A DNA stretch of 64,000 nt, taken from the NCBI RefSeq assembly GCF_000283155.1, contig NW_004454156.1:35850271-35914270 (forward strand). Reading direction: 5' to 3'. The notes under the pieces are model-generated. The model saw only the letters and a list, made by a program, of their open reading frames with translations. It did not search any database and was not told where the DNA came from. The DNA comes from Ceratotherium simum simum. Taxonomy: Eukaryota; Chordata; Mammalia; Perissodactyla; Rhinocerotidae. This document shows positions 1 to 11,540 of this stretch, piece after piece (position 1 is the stretch's first letter; every line of letters starts with the position of its first letter). The translations under genes were made by a program, and so were the position numbers.

Positions 1-38
1 CTCAGGGCTGGTCTTCCTTGCCAAAAAAAAAAAAAAAG
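1..38 (+). repeat. ERE SINE, 3' tail cut by window edge
   Basis: The sequence CTCAGGGCTGGTCTTCCTTG followed by a poly(A) run is the 3' end of an ERE. The head lies outside the window. Confidence 0.85.
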
Positions 39-798
39 TAAGGTCTTTATGTACATTATCGCAAAGCCTCTTATAGCTGGGCATGTTTGTTTTGTTTTTG
101 GTTTTTGGTTTGTCTTGAAGATCTCAAGAAGGATGGTGGAAGTTCCTGAAGATAAGGAACAAGCAAGTGAAGAGCCATCTTTCTTATTTTTAAAGGGAGA
201 ACTTTGGAAATTATATAAGAACCAATTAACTCATGCTATTTAAAAAGATCCTGGAAAAAATCAGCAGATCATCAGCAAACTCCTAAAAGAGTGTAAAAAT
301 GCAAGATATTACTAGCTGGCTGTGAACATCATCTTGTGGTAGGAAATCATGCCAAAGTGATTCAACATCGATGATGAGTTCTTCAGAAGAGGAGGAAGTA
401 ATAGATATAATCTGCAGAATTTAGCTAAGCTTTTTATTCTGTCTCATATAATAGCCTCCTCAACAAGCCAAAACATTACCATTAGGAGGGAATGAGGTAG
501 TTTAGGGGGGGATTTCCTAAAGGGGGTTGTCAGTGTCTCTACACCACTCTTAGGGTGGGCTGCACAGTGGGAGCATATCTAAAGGGGCTCGCCAAGCACA
601 TTTCCAAAGATCCAAGGGTGGAAACTGCCTTAACTGGAAGTAATTTTTTGGGGGTAAGAGTGGAATAGGGGAAGCAAATGTAAGCACATGTAACAGATGA
701 GAGGGAGTTCTTGAAATAGCTAGTTTCTTGTCTGAACATATGGGAAACAGATAATTCTCTTGGCAGTACAAAGTAGTCATTCTATCTTTCTCTATAAC

Positions 799-862
799 TT
801 CCATTTATCGAGTACCTACTATGAGCCGGATGCTTTGCTGGGCACTTTTCCTCATCACGGGA
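799..862 (-). repeat. MIR fragment
   Basis: The text TTATCGAGTACCTACTATGA followed by a GCTGGGCAC block is the antisense of the MIR 3' end, within GALM intron 3. Confidence 0.6.
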
Positions 863-967
863 GTGCCCCCACTGCCAGGGTTACTCCCTACTGGGTTGGT
901 CTCTCCAGTATGCCCCCAGGTCATTCCACAAAGCACACTGCAGGAGAGCAGAGGCAAATTCGCTTAC

Positions 968-1174
968 CTGGCCTGCCAGATTGAAATAAGAATGGTTGGT
1001 CAGATTGACTGGTGTGGTCTGACTGGCCTGGGCTCGATAGTTGACCACAAGCTCCCCGCCATCCAGCGTGTATGTCACCCAGACTTTTAACTCTCCAGGG
1101 TAACCTTCCTCACCATCTGCACTGACCCGAGAGAACTGGACGCCATTTGACAGCACCTGGGGGGTCCAGAGGAC
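968..1174 (-). CDS. GALM: GALM coding exon 3 (residues 116-184)
   Basis: The acceptor is TTTCTTCTAG and the donor is CAG followed by GTAAGC. The exon is 207 bases, exactly 69 codons, phase 0 at both ends. It begins VLWTPQVLSNGVQFSR, continues through the conserved GEEGYPGELKVWVTYTL and ends PVNLTNHSYFNLAGQ. His176 in NHSYF is the residue described as the general acid of human GALM, and it falls at exactly 176 when the three exons are joined, which supports the model. The other catalytic residues of the family (Asp243 and the base Glu307) and the C-terminal half of the galactose mutarotase beta-sandwich must be encoded to the left of this window, so the gene is partial here. Confidence 0.97.
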
Positions 1175-1675
1175 CTAGAAGAAAGCATTTTCAAAGCTGT
1201 TTAGTCACTCCAATCCCAAGCTAAATGCCACATTTCAATATTTAAAGACAACTTATTCCAGAAAGAGAGATGATTATACAATCATTAAATTGTTCGAATA
1301 ATAGCTTGGATTTTAATTATTCTAAAATGTTGTTTTATACAGAAAAGTGGCTTTGAGAGAAAAAAAATTTTTACTCTTTACCTCCTCACATTCCCCATAC
1401 TCTGTCTCCCTAAATTTATATGTATGTGTCTACAATATTTTCTTCTTCCCCTTCTTTGGTGTTTTTTTTTAATGTCAGTGTCCCATTCTGATAAAGGTCA
1501 CATAGCATATCTGCTAATAGTATTAAAAAACAACCTTAATAAATCAGCCCCTCCCTCCAGGAGGTACTATTTACAAATATTTATAAAAAACACTCCGAAA
1601 TTCTCTATGTTCCCTGGGCAGAGTTCCAAACAAACAAGAAGGCACTTGTCCCACTAGGAAGAGTTCTAGCACACA

Positions 1676-1800
1676 GTCAGGGGTCTGATTTGGGGGCCAG
1701 GTTTGTTCTTAGCTCACTGTGTGACTTTGAGCATCGATCCCTTCCATAAGATAAAGGGGTTGAAAAATGATCTCAAAGGTTTCTTCTTGTTCTAGAAAAT
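1676..1800 (+). repeat. MIR-like fragment
   Basis: Contains the CTCACTGTGTGACTTTGAGC core and a decayed ATAAAGGGG block typical of MIR in sense orientation. Heavily diverged. Confidence 0.45.
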
Positions 1801-1949
1801 ATGATTCTAAGAGTGGCAAGAAAAATATGAATAAAAGTTTCCTACAAGAGTTTTTTGCTTTTCGAAGCAGAAATAAGAATCTTGGATTAACACAGTGGTT
1901 CCTCTCAACTTTGCCCTAGAGGCCTCAAGATTACACTTTTGGGGAAGGG

Positions 1950-2455
1950 AAAACCAACATTTATTGAGTGCTCATTATGAGCCAAAACACTTTGCTAGAA
2001 ACTTCACAGACACTATCTTATCTGTCTCAGAGCTGACTTAAAGTAGGTACCATTATCCTTGTTTAAAGATGAGAGAGGGGCCGGCCTGGTGGCGCAAGGG
2101 GTTAAGTGCGCGCGCTCTGCTGCCGTGGCCAGGGGTTCGCCGGTTCCAATCCCGGGCGCACACCACTTGTCAAGTCACGTTGTGGCGGCGTCCCATAAAA
2201 AGTGGAGGAAGACGGGCACGGATGTTAGCCCAGGGCCAGTCTTCCTCAGCAAAAAGAGGAGGATTGGCAGATGTTAGCTCAGGGCTGATCTTCCTCACAC
2301 ACAAAAAAAAAACTTAAAAAAACAAAAATGAATAAAGATGAGAGAGCTGAGGCTCAGAAACAATAAACCACTTGTCCCAGGCCATATAGCTAGTAAGACA
2401 GTAGATGTGAATCAAGCGGTCTGATCCTGAGCCTGTTCCCTTATTCTACACTATC
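1950..2455 (-). repeat. MIR split by an ERE
   Basis: The left part (AACATTTATTGAGTGCTCAT onwards) and the right part (GAGGCTCAGAAAC, CCAGGCCATATAGCTAGTAA) are consecutive pieces of one antisense MIR. It is interrupted by the ERE at 2077-2333 and its target-site duplication. Confidence 0.8.
2077..2333 (+). repeat. ERE SINE, full length
   Basis: Runs from the GGGGCCGGCC head through the tRNA-like A box (TGGCGCAAG), a degenerate B box (GGTTCCAATCC) and the TATAAA-like body to a 3' A-rich tail. Flanked by the exact 12-bp target duplication AAAGATGAGAGA (2065-2076 and 2334-2345). Confidence 0.93.
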
Positions 2456-2534
2456 AGAGGACGAGGTGACCAGAGATCTCCAGTCCCCTTAGGGAGCCCT
2501 GGGGTCACTAGTGAAGGGGCCTTTTGCAGACATG

Positions 2535-2895
2535 AAACTTCCATTTGTTGAGTGCTCACCAGCCATTGACCTGGTGCTTTACATAAATCATTCTGTATGG
2601 TAAGGATTTGGTTGAACCAAATAAAATTATCATCTTTGTAAAAGGCCAAAACAGTTGAACACTGGCAATTTCATATGGCTCCAACTAATATTATAACCCC
2701 TATTTTAATGAGCAAATTGAGTTCAGCGGAGTTAACTTGCCCACTTCCACCTCCCACATTCCAGGGGAGTGGAGTAGAATCCTTTCATACTTCATGTCCA
2801 TTACTTAAAGGGGAAAAAAATCTTGTTTAAAGTCATACATGTAATTAGTGACAGAGCTAGGATTCAAACTCAGGCCCGGCAGTCTACCCTATTCC
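2535..2895 (-). repeat. MIR fragments
   Basis: Antisense MIR blocks: TTGTTGAGTGCTCACCAG near 2545, GAGTTAACTTGCCC near 2730 and CTAGGATTCAAACTCAGG near 2857. They are separated by diverged sequence. Confidence 0.6.
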
Positions 2896-3648
2896 ACATT
2901 TTAGTTTCAGTGAATGTTTTATTCACATCTCCATTTTCATCGGAAGAGTTGAGGCCAAACACTGTCATTCCAAATAGAAATGAAAGATAATAACTTCTGT
3001 GGGCCACAGGAATGGCCTATGAGCCTAGGCTCTGCCCACCCACTCCTCACATGACCTGGATCTCTCTCACTGATGTTGCGTTTGCCAGGAAGGGGAGCCC
3101 AGCAAGAAAGGATGTCTCTGCCTTCACCTACGGTGAAAGCAGTTGGTATTTAAAACAAATTCACTGACATTAGTAAAAAATTAATTTTACACCCTAATTA
3201 TCTACGAGAAATGTTGAACTTTCAAGACACTTAAAATACAAAGCCTATGTATGATATGTGTGATTGAAAAAAGAAAAAAGAATCCCCCAAATGAAAAATT
3301 TTAGGAACAAAATATTTGAAATAAGATGTTCTTCACTTGCTACCTAGTTTTTCCCCTTTAGAGAAAGAACACAATGGAAAGATTTTTGTGTAAACCAATA
3401 TTATCAGATAAGTATAATTCTGTGGAAAGTATAATTCCTATTCATGGGAGGATTTCCTTGACCCTGTAGTTTTCAAATTTCCTGAAAATGTCCAAATTTG
3501 CATCTCTAGGCCTACTTATACCATTTCTAATCCTGTCAAGTTATTCAAATTTCATCTTTTAAGAAAATGTGTCGATATAATAGAAAAACATATATATCCA
3601 AACCAACGATTATTCAATAATTGTTGAGATCAAAAATAACTTAAAACA
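2896..3648. other. Intron 2 sequence, nothing recognised
   Basis: No exon, RNA gene or classifiable repeat is seen here. It is ordinary AT-rich intronic sequence. Confidence 0.6.
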
Positions 3649-3898
3649 GGGGCTCGCCCGGTGGCACAAGCGGTTAAGTGCGCACGCTCTGCTGCGGTGG
3701 CCCGGGGGTTCCCCGGTTCGGATCCCAGGCGTGCACCGACGCACTGCTTGGCAAGGAATGCTGTGGCGGCGTCCCATATAAAGAGGAGGAAGATGGGCAT
3801 GGATGTTAGCCCAGGGCCAGTCTTCCTCAGCAAAAAGAGGAGGATTGGCAGATGTTAGCACAGGGCTGATCTCCTCACAAAAAAATAAATAAAAAAAT
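3649..3898 (+). repeat. ERE SINE, full length
   Basis: Head GGGGCTCGCCCGGTGGCACA, B box GGTTCGGATCC, body ending CTCCTCAC, then A-rich tail. The target duplication AATAACTTAAA is present at 3635-3645 and 3899-3909. Confidence 0.92.
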
Positions 3899-4047
3899 AA
3901 TAACTTAAAGTTCATCTGATACTGCTCACGTTACTATATAAACACCTACTGTTCAAAAATTTTCAATGCCTCTATGAGAACATTCCAAGTCTTTCCCCAC
4001 CCCTTTCTGGGCAGTTGCACAGCCATTCTCTTCAATATCCATTTATT

Positions 4048-4574
4048 TATTTATTTATTTATTTTTTTCTCTGTCCTGATCCTTGCATTCCAGGAAATGG
4101 CTGATCCCATTGGTACTGAGTTCCTCAGAGTTCAGGTCCCTGCTCCTGTCAGCTCTCTTAATATTTTCCTGGGCCATTTCTCCTCTTGTTATGTGAGAAT
4201 GTTGAGAATGTTGTCGTTCAATCAACACCCCTTTCAGGCTCTGTAGCTACTAGGCCTTCTCCTTTCTTTTTTTTTTTTTTTTTTTTTTGAGGAAGATCAG
4301 CCCTGAGCTAACATCCATGCTAATCCTCCTCTTTTTGCTGAGGAAGACTGGCTCTGAGCTAACATCTATTGCCAATCCTCCTCCTTTTTTTTTTCCCCCA
4401 ACGCCCCAGTAGATAGTTGTATGTCATAGTTGCACATCCTTCTAGTTGCTGTATGTGGGATGCGGCCTCAGCATGGCCGGAGAAGTGGTGCGTCGGTGCG
4501 CACCCAGGATCCGAACCCCCGGCCGCCAGTGGCAGAGCGCGCGCACTTAACTGCTAAGCCACGGGACCGGCCCA
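4048..4574 (-). mobile_element. Composite ERE insertion with about 198 bp 3' transduced sequence
   Basis: A minus-strand ERE occupies 4267-4574, with its head next to the right copy of an exact 15-bp duplication CAATATCCATTTATT (4575-4589). The matching left copy is at 4033-4047, not beside the ERE's own poly(A). After the first A tail (4288-4267) there is 198 bp of non-ERE sequence (4266-4069) and then a second A-rich, AAAT-repeat tail (4068-4048). The structure is SINE, A tail, passenger, A tail, TSD, as expected if ERE transcription read through into downstream DNA. Confidence 0.72.
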
Positions 4575-4599
4575 CAATATCCATTTATTGAATGAAATC

Positions 4600-4800
4600 C
4601 TATCCTATCTTCAAGGGCAGTTCAAATCCCACCTCCCCAGCTCCTATAGCACACCACTGGCATCTATATTATGGGACTTGTTGCCTATAACTGTTATTTA
4701 TGTAAGGGTCCAGCTCCCTTACTATACTGGAGTCTCAGGAATCTCCACCTTATTATGCTCCCTGTTCACAGAAAGGGCTCAGTAGGCACATTGCATTGAA
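4600..4800 (+). repeat. L2-like fragment
   Basis: Diverged L2 3' region: GGCAGTTCAAATCCCACCTC followed by an ACTGGAGTCTCAGG block. It is the target into which the composite ERE inserted. Confidence 0.5.
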
Positions 4801-5629
4801 GGATATGTATACTATCTTGCTATGTTCATACAGGGCATACGTGTTAAGCAACACCACAGAAAATACCATAGTGGAATAGAGGAGCAAGCTAGAACAAAGT
4901 GCTGTTCTGAGGCTCCTCTGAAGATCTCTGTTCAAACAGAGCTGGGCATGATTTGTCATGACCTGGGATATTCAAGACCCTCTGCCCTAATATTGCCAAG
5001 ACAGAGGCTACCCTCTGCCTTCACGCCTCCCTGGCGTGAGAGGTCCATCATGGAGGAAAGGGGAACTGATGGGGCAGTCTGATTCTAGGCCATAGACAGG
5101 AAGCTGGTGGGACAAGAAGAAACCGAGAGTGACCAACTTCCTTCAACAGCACAGGTGGTAGTAAGAGACAGAAAAGAAGAAATTGTGATGCTTAACTGCC
5201 ATACATGTTCCTGTTTTCTCTGGCTCTTCTCTAGGAAATAACCTGAGGGGTATAATTTAAAAGAAGGTTAACAACCAAAATTATCTCCCTGAAATTAGAC
5301 TAGTAAGAGAGTCACCAGGGGTTAACCTACAGACTCCCACACAGCGAGGAAGCAGGAGGTCAGTCATTCCTACCTCACAGAGAAGCTGTTTGACCAATTT
5401 TCTTTCCTAACCTTGTTTTTCTAGAGATTCACTTGGGGAATGGGAGTTTTAATGTGGAAAGGGAATCTGAGGTAATTTTGAGGCATGAGACACTTCAGTG
5501 GAAGGGGAGGTTTGGACGTGGGACCACACTGCATGGGGAGGGGCCTTAACAGATACAGGAAGGTGTGTTGGATTGAGGGCACCCACAGAGGCCGTGGAGG
5601 ACACCAGCAGCTGTAGTGTAGGAATGAGG
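4801..5629. other. Intron 2 sequence, nothing recognised
   Basis: No supportable gene, exon or repeat. Short open frames here lack conserved features. Confidence 0.6.
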
Positions 5630-5770
5630 ACTTTGGGTCAGGCAGCCCGACTTGGGAGTTGTGTGACCTTGCAGAGCCTCAGATTTCTCATTTGGTGACA
5701 ATACAGGTTCTAGTAAGGGTGAGAGACGATATATGCAAACACCTTGTGTGGTAAGTGGTAGGTATTATTT
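5630..5770 (+). repeat. MIR fragment
   Basis: Sense-orientation MIR with GTTGTGTGACCTTGCAGAGC and a decayed 3' part ending near TAGGTATTATTT. Confidence 0.65.
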
Positions 5771-6101
5771 TTAACCCACTTTTCTGTTGTGCCTAAGGTC
5801 AACCCTAATCCCTGATCCCAACACTGTGAGAAAGTTATCTGTCTTTCCTAAGTCAAGAGCTGTCATCCTTTCACTCGGGGCTCCCCTGCCTATTACAGTC
5901 AGATGAGCTAAGGAAGGCTGGGGTCCTGGAACAGGTCCAGTGCATCTGCTCCCCTGAACCATGGGACAGCCTGTTTCTTGTATCACCTTACCATGCATTT
6001 GCTCTCAGGCCCAGGATTGTGCATGGCAAACAGAAAAGTATACTTGAAGGTACTTTGTGAAGTGTGCCAGGTGAGGACTCTGTCCAGTGCCCCCGACTCA
6101 C

Positions 6102-6256
6102 CTTATCAAAGCCTCTGATTCCTCCATGTAGACTGTTGGGCCCGTTGTTAATGGGCAGCTTATACTCCTTCCCGTCCAACGTGAATGTTCCTTTGGCAAT
6201 TCGGTTGGCCACCCTGCCAACCACTGCTCCAAAGTAGGGCTGCTTTTGGAAGTACC
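6102..6256 (-). CDS. GALM: GALM coding exon 2 (residues 64-115)
   Basis: The acceptor is TTATAG before GGTAC and the donor is AAG followed by GTGAGT. The length of 155 bases is two bases completing Gly64 plus 51 codons, so the phase agrees with both neighbours. The translation runs from [23 protein letters not shown] to [12 protein letters not shown]. It contains the family's sugar-binding Asn81-Arg82 (in [10 protein letters not shown]) and His107 (in NSLHGG), one of the active-site histidines of aldose 1-epimerases. No frameshift or stop is present. Differences from human (for example a Val in GAVVGR and a changed KEYKLPINN stretch) are what orthologue divergence would give. Confidence 0.97.
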
Positions 6257-6603
6257 CTATAAGGACATGGGATGACAGCATTTTTTAAAACTTCAAACCA
6301 AAGGTGTCGAGGCTCACACTGCTGCCCACCACTTTCTTCTTAGGGAAGCTGTAAGTGGTAACAATGTGCACATATCCAAGTCCTCATGGAAGCACAGACA
6401 AATGGTGTTATTTACACATGACCTTTTCCTTTTCCAAAAGTAATTCATGTTCTTTATAAACATTTTTAAAGAACTTTATAAAGCACAACTAAGAAATTTA
6501 ACTCATCCTAATCTCATCACTAGAAAGAACCACTGTTAATATTCTTTTGTATATCCTTCTGTCTTGCAGTATATGCATATGTGTGCTTTTCTTCTTCTTT
6601 TTA

Positions 6604-6847
6604 TTTATTTTTTTTGTGAGGAGATCAGCCTTGTGCTAACATCTGCCAATCCTCCTCTTTTTTTTTGGTGAGGAAGACTGACCCTAGGCTAACATCCGTG
6701 CCCATCTTCCTCCACTTTATATGGGACGCCGCCACAGCAGTCCTTGCCAAGCAGTGCATCAGTGCACGTCCGGGATCCAAACCGGTGAACCCCGGGCCAC
6801 TGCAGCGGAGCGCGTGCACTTAACCGCTTGCGCCACCGGGCCGGCCC
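6604..6847 (-). repeat. ERE SINE, full length
   Basis: Antisense tail (TTTGTGAGGAGATCAG), body with GACGCCGCCACAG, head ending CACCGGGCCGGCCC. The flanks CTTCTTCTTTTT and CTTCCTCTTTTT look like an imperfect target duplication. Confidence 0.9.
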
Positions 6848-7067
6848 TCTTCCTCTTTTTAGAGGACTGGGATCTTAGTATACATGCTGCTTTGTAATCT
6901 GCTTTTTTAAGGCCAATCAATTTTCTTATCTAAAAATTATATTTTGTATAGTCTTGAGAGGAAACTATCTTATTCTTCTCTTTTTATTATTTTTTTGAAT
7001 CACACAATTAGTACATGAAAATAGCCTTTAGAGAGCATTAAATAATACACAAGTATATAGAGTAGGC

Positions 7068-7222
7068 TTGCCCGATGGAATACAGGATGCCCAGTTAAAT
7101 CTGAATTTCAGATAAGCAATGAATAATTTTTTAGTATATAAGTATCGGATATAACTTATACTTAAAAAGCATTTGTTTATCTGAAATTCAAATTTAACTG
7201 GGTGTCCTGTATTTTGATTTTG
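7068..7222. repeat. Palindromic MITE (MER53-like, name uncertain)
   Basis: The left arm (TACAGGATGCCCAGTTAAAT, TGAATTTCAGATAA) and the right arm (TTATCTGAAATTCAAATTTA, TGGGTGTCCTGTA) are long inverted repeats of one another around a short AT-rich centre. This is the foldback form of a short non-autonomous DNA transposon. Confidence 0.7.
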
Positions 7223-7514
7223 CTAAATCTGACACCCTTAATAAAAAGTAAAACATAAAAGCCCTCCTTCACCTCTCAACTCCTCTCCTTCCCAGGGATA
7301 ACCACTGCTAACAGCTTGGCATCTACCCTTTCAGTTGTCTTTTTAGAAAACTAACTTCATACAAGCACATATACAAATACACAAACACATACGTATTCTA
7401 TATAAAGAGAATTGTACTATACACATTTGTTTGCAACTTTCCATTTATCAAATGTCTTAAAATCTTTCCACGTGACTACATACCCATCTACTGTATTGCT
7501 TTTGAAGGAAAAAT

Positions 7515-7555
7515 GGAGCGTGCTGAACTTAACCACTAGGCTACTGGGGCTGCCC
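7515..7555 (-). repeat. ERE head remnant (older subtype)
   Basis: On the minus strand this reads as an ERE 5' head with CCTAGTGGTTAAG, lacking the B box and body. It is directly followed by an L1 3' end, so the rest was probably lost or displaced. Confidence 0.65.
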
Positions 7556-7556
7556 T

Positions 7557-8498
7557 GCTTTTGTTTTTGTTTTGACTTTATTTTTTAGAGCAGTTTAGGT
7601 TCACAGCAAAATTGAGCAGAAGGTACAGAGATTTCCCATATACCCCTTGCTCCCACACATGCACAGCCTCTCCCATTATCAACACTCCCCACCAGAGAGG
7701 AACTTTTATTATAATTGATGAGCCTACATTGATACATCATGATCACCCACAGTTCATAGTTTACATTAGGGTTCACTCTTGGTGTTGTACATTCTATGGG
7801 TTTGGACAAATGTATAATGACATGTATTCACCATTATAATATCACACAGAGTATTTTCACTGCCCTAAAAATCTTCTGTGCTCTGCCTATTCATCCCTCC
7901 CATCCTCCTAGCCCCTGGTAATCACTGATCTTTTTACTGTCTCCATAGATTTGCCTTTTTTTCAGAATGTCATATAGTTGAAATCATACAGTATGTAGCC
8001 TTTTCAGATGAGCTTCTTTCCCTGAGTAATATCTCTTTGTTTCCTCCTTATCTTTTCGTAGCCTGATAGCTCGTTTCTTTTTAGCACTGCATAATATTCC
8101 ATTGTCTGGATATATCACAGTTGATTATCCATTCCCCTACTGAAGGACACCTTGGTTGCTTCCAAGTTGTGGCAATTATGAATAAAGCTGCTATAAACAT
8201 CCATGTGCAGCTTTTTATGTGGACATAAATTTTTAACTCCTTTGAGTAAGTAGCAAGGAGTGTGACTACTGGATCATATGGTTAGAGTGTTTAGTTTTGT
8301 AAGAAACTACCAAACTGTCTCCCAACGTGGCAGTACCATTTTGCATTCCCACCAGCAGTGAATGAGAGTTCCTGTTGCTCCACATCCTCACCAGCATTTG
8401 GTGTTGTCAGTGTTCTGGATTTTGAAGATTCTAATAGGTCTTGTTGTTTTAATTTGCATTTCCCTGATGATATAATGTGGAGTATTCATCTGCTTTTC
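7557..8498 (-). mobile_element. L1 3' end, 5'-truncated (L1M type)
   Basis: Antisense of a mammalian L1 3' UTR and distal ORF2: TTTTAGAGCAGTTTAGGTTC at the left, TGTTGTACATTCTATGGG and AATATTCCATTGTCTGG in the middle, TTAATTTGCATTTCCCTGAT at the right. No intact reading frame remains. Confidence 0.88.
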
Positions 8499-9484
8499 AG
8501 GATCTCAAAAATGTGAAGAAAAGTAGAATTTTTGTTCAAAAATTGTTTGGCTGTATCTATTTTTGACTCCTACCTTGATTCATTCAAGTGTACACCAAGT
8601 CCCTACTCTCTTCCAGCCACATGCTTGGCGTTAGAGACAACGACAAATCCAACAGCAAGGCTGCCGCCTCACGGGTTTGCAAGAATTCCCTCAGAAGGGA
8701 CCACTTTCTGGCAATGGCTAATAAGCCCACAGAGATAAGAAGCACTTGTTGGTCCTTAGTTTAGAAGAAGAGTTTTTAAGATTAAACCATAAGGACAGCA
8801 GAAACCACTGCCCCTAACTGTCTCTGAAAAACTCTTCAGAACAAATGGATCTTATACTGTCCTCATATGTTACTAATAAGCTTTTATACCAAATCAGAAT
8901 TACAAAAAGTGACAGTCCCCAAATTCTGAATAGGACATGACCGAAAAGCTTGCTTTGAAATGCAGAAAATATTGTTTTCCAGGAAAAAGGGCAAAGTTTC
9001 CGGGTCAAGCCATGAAGGCTGATTTAATCAATCTAATCAATTGCTGATTTGAGATCAAGTGTAGAGGAAAAGTTTGTCCCTTTTTCTGGGGAAGGCACTA
9101 GCCAGAATATATTAATAAATGTTTAACCATGGGGTATGGTCCTTTCCACTCCTCTAACATCCCAAGGATCCCAGCTATGACATCCACCTTGCACAGCCCA
9201 AACCTTAGCCAGAGTGCCATAAAGTCTCAAATAAAATTGCTCACTATTCTCAGTCAAAACCTCCATACCCTGAATGGCTTTCCTTTGCCTTTCTGAGGAA
9301 TACAAACATTACTTTAATTGATAAGCACTTTAAGCATCCCAAATATTTTATATATTTTTAAATGGCTGCTGGTTGTCCCAGATGACTCTCCATGCCATTT
9401 TTTGCAGTGTTAACAAAGTGAAATAAAAAGTTTCAAGCAGTGTGAGCGAAGATATTTGGAGGCAAAGGAAGAAAAGGAGATAAA
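8499..9484. other. Intron 1 sequence, mostly unassigned
   Basis: A weak antisense L2/MIR-like piece lies near 8575-8690 (TTCATTCAAGTGTACACC onwards). Nothing else is recognised. Confidence 0.5.
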
Positions 9485-9645
9485 AATTATTAATTGTTCA
9501 CTACAGTCAGACGCTATCACAGCTGATAGCACATTTAATCATCATTATCCTTTGTTTCAAGTGAGGAAATAGGTCTGCAGAGGTTAAATAACTTGCCCAA
9601 GGACACACAGCTTTAAGGGACGAAGCAGAGATTTAAACCTGGAAT
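9485..9645 (-). repeat. MIR fragment
   Basis: Contains GAGGTTAAATAACTTGCCCA and ACACACAGC, the antisense MIR core. Confidence 0.75.
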
Positions 9646-10464
9646 CCTCAATGCTCCTACAAGGGCACTAGGGTATCTGTAATATTAAACTACAGTTCTG
9701 AACTGTAGAGCCTCCACTCTTCTTATGGACTCAGCTTTTCTAAAAGCACTAAGTTTATTTTTTCTATTTTTTCCATAATGGCTCTCATGGCAGTAATAGC
9801 TGGGTGTTGGTGGTAACTGGGGGGAAGATGAAGGGGAAGGAGTCACATTGATTGTATGGGTAGACTGTTCATACCTGTGGCTTATAAGCAAATATTCTTA
9901 TCACGGTTTTGAAAGAAGTCACAATAACTACAGATGGGACATGCAGACGAAAAACATTTAAAAATACTTTAAATACAAAAAATGGCAGAAAAACTCACAG
10001 GAGGCATTACTGATTTTTCTAGCCTATAACTAAAAGATGGTGTGATTTACCTCTTAGAATTCTACAGAAGAAAGATCTCATTTTCCCAGGGAGAAATTGA
10101 ACCATTCTGACCTCTGGCCATGGCCATGATCCAAGCAGTTTATATAATCTCTCTGGGAAACTGGAGATAGTTCACATCTAACCTGGCAGTTACAACAAGG
10201 ACCACGTCTCATGGAATTATCCACGCTTAGCTCTTCCCTGTGGCTCAAAACATTTTTGGGACATGGTAATATCAAGTTAACCCCTTACTCTGCCACATCT
10301 TATTGCTTTAAATTATTTGCCTGTTTGTTTATATAATACTCACATACTCAGACATTCCAAAAGACTATACTGTGAAAATTGTCTCCTTTGTATCCCTGTA
10401 CCCCAGCTGCTTAAAGTCCTTTCTTGAAGACAACCCCAGTTGTCAATTACTTAACATGGGTTTT

Positions 10465-10770
10465 TTGTGTGTGTGTGAGGAAGATCAGCCCTGAACTAAC
10501 ATCCATGCTAATCCTCCTCTTTTTTTTTTTTTTTGCTGAGGAAGACTGCCTCTGAGCTAACATCTATTGCCAATCCTCCTCCTTTTTTTTTTTCCCCAAA
10601 GCCCCAGTAGATAGTTGTATGTCATAGTTGCACATCCTTCTAGTTGCTGTATGTGGGACGCGGCCTCAGCATGGCCGGAGAAGCCGTGTGTCGGTGCGCA
10701 CCCGGGATCCAAACTCTGGCTGCCAGTAGCGGAGCATGCACACTTAACCGCTAAGCCACAGGGCTGGCCC
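10465..10770 (-). repeat. ERE SINE, long composite subtype
   Basis: Antisense: an ERE tail block is followed by the CAAAGCCCCAGTAGATAG body and the GCCGGAGAAG head region. Exact 13-bp target duplication TAACATGGGTTTT at 10452-10464 and 10771-10783. Confidence 0.93.
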
Positions 10771-10783
10771 TAACATGGGTTTT

Positions 10784-11514
10784 AATACACCAGAATGAAA
10801 CAAAATAGCAGCAGAGCGCCATTTCACACTATCCTGATTGAGACAATTATGCTTCCTGTTATGACATATATGACATCTTCTGTATTTTTGGCAATAAAGA
10901 AATCTACAAAAAACTGAAAGACAGGGTCTTAAAAAGGGAACAAGGGGCTACTTGCAATAACCTCAAAGATTGCTGAACACATTAGAAAGCATTACTTGAT
11001 ATTCTGAGGGCTTTTTCCAACTTCTCTTTTGAAAATAGCTTGCTTTTCTTTTAAAATAAATAATTACATTATCTAAATTAGCATAGTAATGAAAATGTCT
11101 ATCTTGATCCAGCACCTGGAATATTTTAGATGCTTTGATTCGACCTGGCATTTTGTGAAACCTGTGATGCACCCTGGTAAAAAAAATGCTATTTAACCTT
11201 CTCAAGAGATGTTAACAACACAGAGGCAATACAATACAAGCTCGATCATTGTAATCTGAGGGGATCTATTTTATTTTCTCCCTTTTAAGAACATTTGGGG
11301 ATAATACTTTCTTTCACTCAGATTTCCACAAGTCATAGACTCATAAAGACGACTGTATTAATGCCCTCACAAAATTGGCACTTCTATGCCTATTAAGAAA
11401 CTGGTGCTTCCCAGGTGCCACGTCACACATTTCATATGAATTACACAAAGACGACTTGTGCTTTAGATCCATGTGACTCTTATATCAGAACCAAAAATAA
11501 TAAGAAGTGAATGA
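10784..11514. other. Intron 1 sequence, nothing recognised
   Basis: AT-rich, no exon or repeat family that I can name. Confidence 0.55.
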
Positions 11515-11540
11515 GTGTGTGTGTGTGTGTGTGTGTGTGT
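11515..11540. repeat. (GT)13 microsatellite
   Basis: Uninterrupted GT dinucleotide run of 26 bases in GALM intron 1. Confidence 0.95.

Larger units (their letters stand above)
1..967 (-). other. GALM: GALM intron 3, partial
   Basis: Begins at donor GTAAGC (967 downwards) and runs off the left edge. Apart from the ERE tail at 1-38 and a short MIR piece near 800-862, I recognise nothing in it. The 64-codon open frame at 49-243 has no recognisable protein similarity. Confidence 0.9.
1175..6101 (-). other. GALM: GALM intron 2 (4,927 bp)
   Basis: Phase-0 GT-AG intron with donor GTGAGT and acceptor TTCTAG. It carries two plus-strand EREs, one minus-strand ERE with an apparent 3' transduction, and several MIR/L2 fragments. 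The rest is unremarkable intronic sequence. Confidence 0.95.

Noticed and set aside
49..243. Possible exon or processed pseudogene near the left edge
   Set aside because: The reading frame is short, lacks flanking splice signals in the right phase for GALM exon 4, and matches no protein I recognise.
2077..2333. Regular repeated units resembling a CRISPR array (many EREs)
   Set aside because: The repeats are dispersed 200-300 bp SINEs in both orientations with target duplications, in a mammalian genome.
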